Counted from the stretch's first letter, positions 1 to 5,066 are shown. The stretch: 5,863 bases of DNA from an uncultured bacterium (GCA_903938205.1 CAJACJ010000042.1:1-5863); one strand, 5' to 3'. The notes: a model not told the origin generated them from the sequence alone. Numbers and translations are program-made.

Positions 1-122
1 GACTCTTCCAATCCGCTCAAACCTTGGACAAATCCTACGCGCCATGGATCGACCAAACGGGATCATCCACATGCTATCCCCCACTTGACCCACGCAAAAA
101 AATCTGTACCCTTTCACACTCA
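1..122. other. Unassigned sequence at left edge
   Basis: No gene can be assigned here. One + strand frame is open from base 2 to a TGA at 86-88, which would fit the last 28 codons of an unseen upstream gene followed by the terminator at 123. Two other + frames are also open through much of the stretch, and a minus-strand frame could start at 72 and run off the left edge. None gives a recognisable protein, so the choice is open. A weak promoter-like pair, TTGACC (85-90) and TACCCT (107-112) with a 16-nt spacer, lies here and would fire into the terminator hairpin. Confidence 0.3.
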
Positions 123-147
123 CCGCCCGTTTCTACGGGCGGTTTTT
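123..147 (+). terminator. Rho-independent terminator upstream of tRNA-Thr
   Basis: A perfect 8-bp GC-rich stem, CCGCCCGT (123-130) pairing with ACGGGCGG (135-142), closes a TTCT loop and is followed at once by five T residues (143-147). The T tract exists only on the + strand side, so it terminates rightward transcription, most simply that of an unseen upstream gene. It ends 11 nt before tRNA-Thr. That leaves no room for a promoter between the two, so it may instead act as a leaky terminator or attenuator in the leader of the tRNA-tuf transcript. Confidence 0.85.
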
Positions 148-158
148 AATCGGTAAGT

Positions 159-230
159 GCCACCGTAGCTCAGTGGTAGAGCACACCCTTGGTAAGGGTG
201 AGGTCGAGGGTTCAATCCCCTTCGGTGGCT
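159..230 (+). tRNA. tRNA-Thr (anticodon GGT)
   Basis: A complete 72-nt cloverleaf can be drawn. The acceptor stem is GCCACCG (159-165) with CGGTGGC (223-229), and the discriminator is T230. The D stem is GCTC/GAGC (168-171, 179-182). The anticodon stem is CACCC/GGGTG (184-188, 196-200) with loop TTGGTAA, giving anticodon GGT at 191-193, which reads ACC and ACU. The T stem is GAGGG/CCCTT (206-210, 218-222) around TTCAATC. CCA is not encoded, so it must be added by tRNA nucleotidyltransferase. A tRNA-Thr directly before tuf is a long-conserved arrangement (E. coli thrT-tufB is the known example), and co-transcription followed by processing is likely. Confidence 0.97.
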
Positions 231-232
231 TA

Positions 233-340
233 GACGAATTCGATGTTCATCGAACGTCAGCCGAAATGAAAGTCGTTCGAGCACGCGCTCGAACGCAGTC
301 GCCCGAGCGACTTGACGAACCTTGTCGGAACAGTTCCGAC
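233..340 (+). promoter_or_regulatory. Structured tuf leader with four tandem hairpins
   Basis: The 150 nt between tRNA-Thr and tuf contain four consecutive near-perfect hairpins. H1 (233-258) is GACG/CGTC plus TTCGAT/ATCGAA with a two-A bulge and a GTTC loop. H2 (274-295) is a 9-bp stem CGTTCGAGC/GCTCGAACG with an ACGC loop. H3 (297-312) is AGTCGC/GCGACT with a CCGA loop. H4 (324-340) is GTCGGAA/TTCCGAC with a CAG loop. None is followed by a T tract, so they are not ordinary terminators. The 3' arm of H1 (250-256) can also pair perfectly over 7 bp with the 5' arm of H2 (274-280), so H1 and H2 could be alternatives. A role in tRNA processing, mRNA stability or translational control of tuf is inference. 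Confidence 0.55.
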
Positions 341-380
341 GCGTCGAGTTTCTCAAAGTCTGTTGGATTGGAGCAATGTC

Positions 381-1607
381 ATGGCTAAAGAAAATTTCAA
401 TCGCACAAAACCACACGTCAATGTCGGCACGATCGGACACGTCGATCACGGTAAGACAACTCTCACCGCAGCCATCACCGCAGTTCAAGCCGCCAAGGGT
501 CTGAGCAAAGCCGTCGCATACGACGCCGTTGCCAAGGCCAGCGAAAGCGAAGGCCGCCGCGATCCAACAAAGATCGTGACCATCGCCACCAGCCACGTTG
601 AGTACGAAACAAAGACTCGCCATTACGCACACGTTGATTGCCCAGGCCACGCCGATTATGTGAAGAACATGATCACCGGCGCCGCGCAAATGGACGGCGC
701 GATTTTGGTGGTGAGCGCAACCGACGGCCCGATGCCGCAAACCAAGGAGCACATTCTGTTGGCGCGCCAAGTTGGCGTTCCTGCGCTTGTTGTGTTCTTG
801 AACAAGTGCGACCTTGTCGATGACAAGGAATTGCTTGAGTTGGTTGAAATGGAAGTTCGTGAATTGCTCACCAAGTACGGATTTGATGGCGACAAGATTC
901 CAATCATTCGTGGCGCCGCTTTCCCAGCGTTGAGCAATCCAACCGATGCCGAGAAAACCAAGTGCATTTCCGAGCTTATGGACGCAATTGACACGCACAT
1001 TCCAGAGCCTGTTCGTGAAACAGACAAGCCTTTCATGATGAGCGTCGAAGACGTCTTCAGCATCAAGGGTCGTGGAACCGTGGCCACTGGCCGCATCGAG
1101 CGTGGCATCATCAAGGTCAACGATGAAATTGAAATCGTTGGTCTGCGACCAGACACACGCAAGTCAATTGTGACCGGCGTTGAAATGTTCCAGAAGACGC
1201 TTGATGAAGGTCGCGCTGGTGACAACGTTGGTTGTCTCCTTCGTGGCGTTGAAAAAGCCGACGTTGAGCGTGGTCAAGTTCTCTGCAAGCCAGGAACCAT
1301 CAAGCCACACAGTCAGTTCGAAGCGGAAGTTTATGTTCTGAAGAAGGAAGAGGGTGGTCGGTCCACATCTTTCATCTCTGGCTACAAGCCACAGTTCTAC
1401 TTCCGTACTTCAGACATCACCGGTCGCATTGAGCTCATCAAGGAAGGCGTTGAGTCGAAGGACTTGATGTGCATGCCTGGCGACAATATCACCATGCGCG
1501 TTGACCTTGAAGGCAAGGGCGTCGCTATGGAAGTTGGAACACGTTTCGCCGTCCGTGAGGGTGGTCGAACCGTGGGTTCAGGTGTTTGTACGAAGATCAA
1601 TCTGTAA
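381..1607 (+). CDS. tuf: Translation elongation factor EF-Tu
   Basis: EF-Tu is the cytoplasmic GTPase that carries aminoacyl-tRNA to the ribosomal A site. The 408-residue product has the GTPase domain (about 1-213) followed by beta-barrel domains II and III. Visible motifs are GHVDHGKT (19-26, P loop), DCPGH (86-90, with catalytic His90) and NKCD (141-144, guanine recognition). The C terminus ends in the usual REGGRTVGSG region. The start at 381 has GGAG at 370-373 with 7-nt spacing and begins MAKENFNRTKPHVNVG as expected; an in-frame ATG at 312 falls in the hairpin leader and is rejected. Switch I is odd: the canonical RGITIN is replaced by KIVTIA (64-69), which keeps the Mg-binding threonine (Thr67), and about five residues are inserted before it. 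I recall a similar loop in planctomycete EF-Tu. The G5 motif reads RGAAF (177-181) in place of RGSAL. It is the first protein gene of the cluster, 82 nt before rpmG. Confidence 0.98.
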   Translation: MAKENFNRTKPHVNVGTIGHVDHGKTTLTAAITAVQAAKGLSKAVAYDAVAKASESEGRRDPTKIVTIATSHVEYETKTRHYAHVDCPGHADYVKNMITGAAQMDGAILVVSATDGPMPQTKEHILLARQVGVPALVVFLNKCDLVDDKELLELVEMEVRELLTKYGFDGDKIPIIRGAAFPALSNPTDAEKTKCISELMDAIDTHIPEPVRETDKPFMMSVEDVFSIKGRGTVATGRIERGIIKVNDEIEIVGLRPDTRKSIVTGVEMFQKTLDEGRAGDNVGCLLRGVEKADVERGQVLCKPGTIKPHSQFEAEVYVLKKEEGGRSTSFISGYKPQFYFRTSDITGRIELIKEGVESKDLMCMPGDNITMRVDLEGKGVAMEVGTRFAVREGGRTVGSGVCTKINL

Positions 1608-1612
1608 GTTTC

Positions 1613-1659
1613 ATCCTGTCTGTTCCCGCTGACCACGTGTCGGCGGGAACAGATGGGAT
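1613..1659 (+). promoter_or_regulatory. Long 21-bp hairpin between tuf and rpmG
   Basis: Beginning 5 nt after the tuf stop codon, 1613-1633 pairs without interruption with 1639-1659, leaving a 5-nt loop CACGT. The core is CTGTTCCCGC/GCGGGAACAG (1620-1629, 1643-1652). Three pairs are G-T wobbles (1617/1655, 1618/1654, 1630/1642). The sequence after it, TTATCAAAGG, lacks a T tract, so a full terminator is unlikely. It could protect the tuf mRNA 3' end, be an RNase III processing site that separates abundant tuf message from rpmG, or cause partial termination. These roles are inferred; only the inverted repeat is seen. Confidence 0.6.
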
Positions 1660-1666
1660 TTATCAA

Positions 1667-1683
1667 AGGCCTCAGGCCTGGAG
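1667..1683 (+). promoter_or_regulatory. Small hairpin abutting the rpmG ribosome binding site
   Basis: AGGCC (1667-1671) and GGCCT (1675-1679) form a 5-bp stem with a TCA loop. The Shine-Dalgarno GGAG (1680-1683) follows directly and lies 6 nt before the rpmG ATG. The stem leaves the Shine-Dalgarno single-stranded, so it may help expose the site or simply be chance. Confidence 0.4.
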
Positions 1684-1689
1684 TTTGTC

Positions 1690-1869
1690 ATGGCTAAAAA
1701 ATCTCTTGATCGCGAATATGTTTGGCTTCAATGCACCGAAACCGGTGACTTGAATTACCGCACCGAAATCCGCGTGAAGGGCGGTATTTCCGAACGAGTG
1801 AAAGAAGGCTTCAAGAAGTTTTCACCACGACTTCGCAAGCACACCCTTCACAAAATCAAGCGTAAGTAA
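1690..1869 (+). CDS. rpmG: 50S ribosomal protein L33
   Basis: L33 is a small protein of the large ribosomal subunit near the E site. The translated product is 59 residues, MAKKSLDREYVWLQCTETGD to start, ending in the family signature FSPRLRKHTLHKIKRK. Family hallmarks are the ECTETGD-like turn (14-20), NYRT (22-25) and the PRLRKHTLH tail (46-54). Zinc-binding L33 forms carry two CxxC pairs; here only Cys15 remains and the usual KYCPR cysteine is Ser45, so this is the zinc-free type. The loop between the strands is somewhat long (about residues 26-40). The start is supported by GGAG with 6-nt spacing. Its place between tuf and tRNA-Trp/secE matches the conserved tuf-rpmG-trnW-secE-nusG order known in several phyla. 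tRNA-Trp begins 24 nt after the stop. Confidence 0.95.
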   Translation: MAKKSLDREYVWLQCTETGDLNYRTEIRVKGGISERVKEGFKKFSPRLRKHTLHKIKRK

Positions 1870-1893
1870 GGATTTTTCCTTGCTCACGCATCT

Positions 1894-1966
1894 ACGTCGG
1901 TAGCTCAGCTGGTAGAGCAGCGGATTCCAAATCCGCAGGTCGCGGGTTCGATCCCCTCCCGGCGTG
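1894..1966 (+). tRNA. tRNA-Trp (anticodon CCA)
   Basis: The 73-nt cloverleaf has acceptor stem ACGTCGG (1894-1900) with CCGGCGT (1959-1965), including one T-G pair, and discriminator G1966, as expected for tryptophan tRNA. The D stem is GCTC/GAGC (1903-1906, 1915-1918). The anticodon stem is GCGGA/TCCGC (1920-1924, 1932-1936) with loop TTCCAAA and anticodon CCA at 1927-1929. The T arm is GCGGG, TTCGATC, CCCTC (1942-1958), in which C1943 faces T1957, a C-U mismatch. CCA is not encoded. It lies between rpmG and secE, its usual neighbours, and is probably processed from the polycistronic transcript. Confidence 0.95.
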
Positions 1967-2040
1967 TTTGGAGCAGTCGTGTGGCGTCAGTGAAGTTTGG
2001 CGTCTTTGCTCCGCGCATGTGTTCGCAGCGCAATCAGTTG

Positions 2041-2061
2041 TTTGAAGTGTTCGAATTTTTT
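2041..2061 (+). terminator. Possible weak terminator or attenuator before secE
   Basis: TTTGAA (2041-2046) pairs with TTCGAA (2050-2055, one G-T wobble) around a GTG loop and is followed by six T residues (2056-2061). The stem is short and A/T rich, so termination would be partial at best. It sits between tRNA-Trp and secE, 24 nt before the secE ATG, where partial termination would lower secE-nusG relative to tuf. No convincing promoter is visible between it and secE. The rest of the 119-nt spacer holds only a short direct repeat TGGCGTC (1982-1988, 1998-2004) and a loose GGAGCA/TGCTCC stem. Confidence 0.3.
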
Positions 2062-2085
2062 CTCACCGCATTCTGAAAGTTCATC

Positions 2086-2496
2086 ATGGCAAGTGCAATT
2101 CGAAAATTTGGTCAGGGCTACTGGACACGAGTGATGTCCGTTGTGGGCTTCGGCTTGGTAGCCGTGCTTGGCGCGATTTGGATTTGGCGCATGCTTGATA
2201 CGGTGAGCGTGGGTTTCCCATCCATTTATTTGGCCAGCGGCGTGTCCATGCTTTTCTTGGCAATCATTGGCGCCGCCTTGTGGTGGTTTGTGGGTTGGAA
2301 CGCGCGCAGCGTTGACTTTCTTGTCGCCACTGAAGGCGAGATGAAAAAAGTAAATTGGTCCACCAAGCACGAGCTTGTTGGAAGCACAGTTGTGGTGATC
2401 GCGGTGGTGTTCATCATTTCATTGTTCTGTTGGTTGTTTGACTTTATCTTTTCCACCTTGTTCGTCTGGATGAAAGTTTTGGACATGAGGAGTTGA
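2086..2496 (+). CDS. secE: Preprotein translocase subunit SecE
   Basis: SecE is the clamp-like membrane subunit of the SecYEG protein-conducting channel. The 136-residue product shows three hydrophobic segments, about 18-34, 47-70 and 98-127. Between the second and third is the SecE signature EGEMKKVNWSTKHE (83-96), the amphipathic helix that lies on the membrane surface before the essential transmembrane helix. Many bacteria have a single-helix SecE of 60-90 residues; a three-helix form as in E. coli (127 residues) is less common outside Proteobacteria, and here the extra helices are at the N terminus. The Shine-Dalgarno is weak (GAAAG, 2075-2079). The gene ends within the nusG ribosome binding site, so secE and nusG are probably translationally coupled. 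SecE identity is well supported by the motif and by the nusG neighbour. Confidence 0.95.
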   Translation: MASAIRKFGQGYWTRVMSVVGFGLVAVLGAIWIWRMLDTVSVGFPSIYLASGVSMLFLAIIGAALWWFVGWNARSVDFLVATEGEMKKVNWSTKHELVGSTVVVIAVVFIISLFCWLFDFIFSTLFVWMKVLDMRS

Positions 2497-2501
2497 TCAA
2501 C

Positions 2502-3329
2502 ATGCTGTCAGAAGAATCACCAAATACCGAAAATCATGCTGAAGTTGAGGCCGACGCCCCAACCAAGACCAAGAACCTTTCCGCCGGACTGGGCGCTCTT
2601 CGAAGCAATGGTCCACTGAAGGGTGGAGTTGCAACCAGTCGCGCCTATGAGGCCGCGAGCACCAAGAACAAGGGCACGCCAATGTTGGCGCCGCCAACAA
2701 TGTCCGCCGAAGAAATGGCCGCCAACGGAACGCTGACACCAGTTGATCCTGACAGCGAATTGCCTATGTATCGCGACGGCATGGATTGGTTTGTGCTTCG
2801 CGTTGCAAGCAACAAAGAAAATTCCGTGCAGTCAACACTTGAACGCAAGGTTCAAATTGAAGGCATGAAGCATTTGGTTGGCCGCATCATGGTGCCAACT
2901 GAAAAGACCAAGACCATCAAGGCTGGCAAGCAACGCGTGACTGAAACAAAGTTGTATCCCGGCTACGTGTTTGTTGAAATGAAACTGGAGCCAGATGGTC
3001 GCATTCCGCAAGACGTGTTTTTCTTGATCAAAGAAACCACCGGCGTGGGCGACTTTGTGGGTACAGCTGGTCGGCCAACGCCAATGGCGCCACCAGAAGT
3101 TGAGAAGATGTTGTTCGACAGCAAGAAGCCTGACGAATCACCGACCGTTCGCATGGAATTTGTGAAGGGCGACGCGGTTGTGATTAAGGAAGGTCCGTTC
3201 CAGAATTACGAAGGAACGGTTGACGAAACATTGCCTGAGAAGGGCTTGGTTCGCGTGTTGGTTACCATCTTCGGTCGTCAGGCTCCTGTTGAGCTTGAGT
3301 ATTGGCAAATTGCCAAGGCTGAAAAGTAA
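2502..3329 (+). CDS. nusG: Transcription elongation/termination factor NusG
   Basis: NusG binds RNA polymerase through its NGN domain and links it to Rho or the ribosome through its KOW domain. The product is 275 residues. The NGN domain runs from about 95 (DWFVLRVASNKE) through VPTEKTKTIKAGKQRVTE and the LYPGYVFVEM core to about 205. The KOW domain is about 221-270 (VKGDAVVIKEGPFQNYEGTV, ending FGRQAPVELEY). Residues 1-94 are an extra N-terminal extension, rich in Ala, Thr, Pro, Gly and charged residues and probably disordered; E. coli NusG has 181 residues in total. The ATG at 2502 is chosen because AGGAG (2488-2492) lies 9 nt upstream; an in-frame TTG at 2493 touches the Shine-Dalgarno and is unlikely. 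The gap to secE is 5 nt. Unusually, rplK does not follow. Confidence 0.97.
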   Translation: MLSEESPNTENHAEVEADAPTKTKNLSAGLGALRSNGPLKGGVATSRAYEAASTKNKGTPMLAPPTMSAEEMAANGTLTPVDPDSELPMYRDGMDWFVLRVASNKENSVQSTLERKVQIEGMKHLVGRIMVPTEKTKTIKAGKQRVTETKLYPGYVFVEMKLEPDGRIPQDVFFLIKETTGVGDFVGTAGRPTPMAPPEVEKMLFDSKKPDESPTVRMEFVKGDAVVIKEGPFQNYEGTVDETLPEKGLVRVLVTIFGRQAPVELEYWQIAKAEK

Positions 3330-3368
3330 GAATCGAAATTGGCTTGATTTGAAAATGGAGCAGCTCAT

Positions 3369-3965
3369 ATGCAACGAATCGCATCACCATTTGTGCTCGC
3401 AGCCGTAATCACGTCAGCTTTCTTTTTCGCGTTGACGGGTTGCACCGCGGGCGCGACATACCCACCAACAGCTGGTAAGACAACGCTTTCTCCATCCACT
3501 CCACCATGCCCGCAACTTATGGCCAGCGGAATGCGGTATGCGCAATTGCGCTTGGCGCCGGTTGGGGAAATTTTGGTTTTCAACTTGCCGCCACAGACGC
3601 CTCAATATGTGTGGGATGACGTTGCCAGCAAACTTGGCGATGGTTCGCGCCCCATGACCGAGAGCGACAAGGTTGGCATGACACTGCAACAATTGCGCCT
3701 GAATGGAAGCCACGCGGAAGTCGATGTGATTTATGTCACCACCGATGGCGTGTGGCAAATGGCCACCGTGCATTTGGAAGGCGCATTTGGCGCGGAGTAT
3801 CGACCATCATTTGTGCAGCGTTGGCTGATCCCGGTCGAGAAGCCCGTGTTCAATCCACCACTTGTTGGGTCGTTGGATAATGCGCCAGAAGCGCCTATGG
3901 CTTCGCCAATTATTCCCAACACGCCAACTGGCAATGAATCTGCCGAGCCCGCGTCCAAGCATTAA
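3369..3965 (+). CDS. Putative lipoprotein of unknown function
   Basis: I do not recognise this 198-residue protein. It has a lipoprotein signal peptide: a short N region (MQR), a hydrophobic stretch at 8-22 and lipobox LTGC with Cys25 as the predicted lipidation site. Thr26 follows, not Asp, so outer-membrane sorting would be expected in a Gram-negative system. A Pro/Thr/Ser-rich linker (30-48) leads to a probable alpha/beta domain (about 54-155). That domain includes YVWDDVASKLGDG (80-92) and beta-like runs AEVDVIYVTTDGVWQMATVHL (from 116 on) and FVQRWLIPV (148-156). The tail from 157 is rich in Pro, Asn and Ser. The start has GGAG (3357-3360) at 8-nt spacing. It begins 39 nt after nusG with no terminator visible between, so read-through from the nusG transcript is plausible. 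The function is open. Confidence 0.85.
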   Translation: MQRIASPFVLAAVITSAFFFALTGCTAGATYPPTAGKTTLSPSTPPCPQLMASGMRYAQLRLAPVGEILVFNLPPQTPQYVWDDVASKLGDGSRPMTESDKVGMTLQQLRLNGSHAEVDVIYVTTDGVWQMATVHLEGAFGAEYRPSFVQRWLIPVEKPVFNPPLVGSLDNAPEAPMASPIIPNTPTGNESAEPASKH

Positions 3966-3990
3966 TTTGCTTCTGGGGTGAGACGCATTG

Positions 3991-4038
3991 ATGCTTGTTC
4001 AGCATTGTGCCCCAAATGTCCTAGCATCACGTTTGTGA
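3991..4038 (+). CDS. Possible 15-codon leader ORF coupled to the CHAD gene
   Basis: An ATG at 3991 is preceded by GGGGTGAG (3975-3982), a good Shine-Dalgarno match at 8-nt spacing. It opens a 15-codon ORF, MLVQHCAPNVLASRL, ending with TGA at 4036-4038. The stop overlaps a GTG (4035-4037) in the frame of the downstream CHAD protein as GTGA, a classic layout for translational coupling. No amino acid is run-enriched, so it does not look like an attenuator peptide. It may serve only to deliver ribosomes to a start codon that lacks its own Shine-Dalgarno. The chance of coincidence is real; evidence is limited to the site geometry. Confidence 0.35.
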   Translation: MLVQHCAPNVLASRL

Positions 4039-5066
4039 AACAGAGCTCGCCCGCCGCCAAGTTCATTCACAATGTGCTGCACCAAGAGTGTGAGTCGGCG
4101 CATAGACGATTGGTTCAGGCATTGGGTCTATCCGAGCATGATCAAGTTGAGGGCATCCGCGGCTACCGGCGTGCTGTGAAAAAAATTCGGTGCGCATTAT
4201 TGCTGACCGCGGGGGCATTTAGTTCAGAGAAGCGCAAAGCACTTGATGAGCGTTGGGCCACACTGGCGCGGCGCTTGGGGATATTTCGAGATGTGGACGC
4301 GCGCGAAAAAAAGTTAAATGAAATCATTGATCGCTTGCCGGCGATTGACCAAGAAAGCGTGCGAGTGGCGTGGCAAAGCGCGCAAGATCCAAAGGATGTT
4401 GCGGTGCAGAGCGTCAATCGGCGCGAAGTTCTTGAAGGTTTGACGGGTGATACCGAGCAGTTGATTTCTGTGACGGAAAAAATTCGGTTTACAGATCTCA
4501 CCCCGGAAATGGTGGCGGGTTCGATTGAACATCTTTGGCATAGGGCGCGCTCGCAAGCTGACAAATCGTGGGTTGATCGTGATGAGGCTTGGTTGCATTC
4601 ATTGCGCAAGCGTGTTCAGCGCACGCATATTGCGTTTCGACTTATGCGTGAGCAAAGTGGCGAGCGTGGCTTGGAACTTGAGAAACGATTTGATGCGGCC
4701 GCGAAAGCCATGGGGGAATTGCGCGACGCGTCCATGATTCGCTTGATGTTGCCCGTGAAGGATGCACGCGGTGACAACCAGGAATTTGTAACGTTACAAG
4801 CACCGTCGCAATCGCAACCCACACACGGTTCGCCTGCTCAAATGCCTTCAACACAAGCTCTGCCCACGCGGGGACAAGTGACGCCGTCTTTGCCAAATCC
4901 AGCGCCGCACACTGAAAGTTGTACTGCAATTGAAACACTTCAAATATTGGTTTCACAAGCAGAGGGCGAGGCCATGAAGCAGGCGCGCAAATTAGTGGTG
5001 AAGGCTTTCAAATCTGATATTGGAAAAACCCTGCGACACATCACGCTGCATATTCACTCTTTGTAA
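4035..5066 (+). CDS. CHAD-domain protein
   Basis: CHAD domains are all-alpha bundles, rich in conserved His and basic residues, known to bind inorganic polyphosphate. The product is 343 residues from GTG 4035. Residues below are counted from the alternative GTG at 3978 (362 residues). Repeat one has R61, R64-R65 and AVKKIR (66-71), then LGIFRDVDAR (100-109), the RDLD-like turn. Repeat two has LHSLRKRVQRTHIAFRLM (206-223) and MGELRDASMI (245-254). The first motif normally reads H-x-x-R; the His is replaced by Arg61, while the second repeat keeps His207. A Pro/Gln/Ser/Thr-rich stretch (about 259-316) interrupts the second bundle before the closing helices (318-346). Neither GTG has a good Shine-Dalgarno. 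I prefer 4035 because the CHAD homology starts just after it and because of the GTGA overlap with the short ORF. A start at 3978 would add a Cys-rich CSALCPKC segment. The gene is 25 nt or less from upstream coding sequence if the short ORF is real. Confidence 0.85.
   Translation: MKQSSPAAKFIHNVLHQECESAHRRLVQALGLSEHDQVEGIRGYRRAVKKIRCALLLTAGAFSSEKRKALDERWATLARRLGIFRDVDAREKKLNEIIDRLPAIDQESVRVAWQSAQDPKDVAVQSVNRREVLEGLTGDTEQLISVTEKIRFTDLTPEMVAGSIEHLWHRARSQADKSWVDRDEAWLHSLRKRVQRTHIAFRLMREQSGERGLELEKRFDAAAKAMGELRDASMIRLMLPVKDARGDNQEFVTLQAPSQSQPTHGSPAQMPSTQALPTRGQVTPSLPNPAPHTESCTAIETLQILVSQAEGEAMKQARKLVVKAFKSDIGKTLRHITLHIHSL

Noticed and set aside
3..146. + strand frame open from base 3 to a TAA inside the terminator T tract
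   Set aside because: A coding region ending inside a strong terminator hairpin is possible but unusual, and the translation shows no family feature; it cannot be told apart from chance.
337..346. Ten-base DNA palindrome CGACGCGTCG before tuf as an operator
   Set aside because: Half of it is already the arm of the fourth hairpin, and there is no promoter nearby to regulate. It was not kept as a separate site.
312..380. In-frame upstream ATG that would extend EF-Tu by 23 residues
   Set aside because: It lies at the edge of the hairpin region, has no Shine-Dalgarno, and EF-Tu proteins begin MAKxxFxRTKPHxNVG, matching the ATG at 381 with GGAG at good spacing.
120..998. Long open frame on the minus strand across tRNA-Thr and the 5' half of tuf
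   Set aside because: It runs antisense through a tRNA and the conserved EF-Tu codons, and its translation has no recognisable motif. It is a by-product of tuf codon usage.
1970..2012. GGAGCA/TGCTCC pairing and TGGCGTC direct repeat in the tRNA-Trp/secE spacer
   Set aside because: A 6-bp stem around 31 nt and one 7-bp repeat are expected by chance at this length; no further structure supports them.
2493..2501. TTG start for nusG three codons upstream
   Set aside because: It would be adjacent to the AGGAG Shine-Dalgarno with no spacer; the ATG at 2502 has 9-nt spacing.
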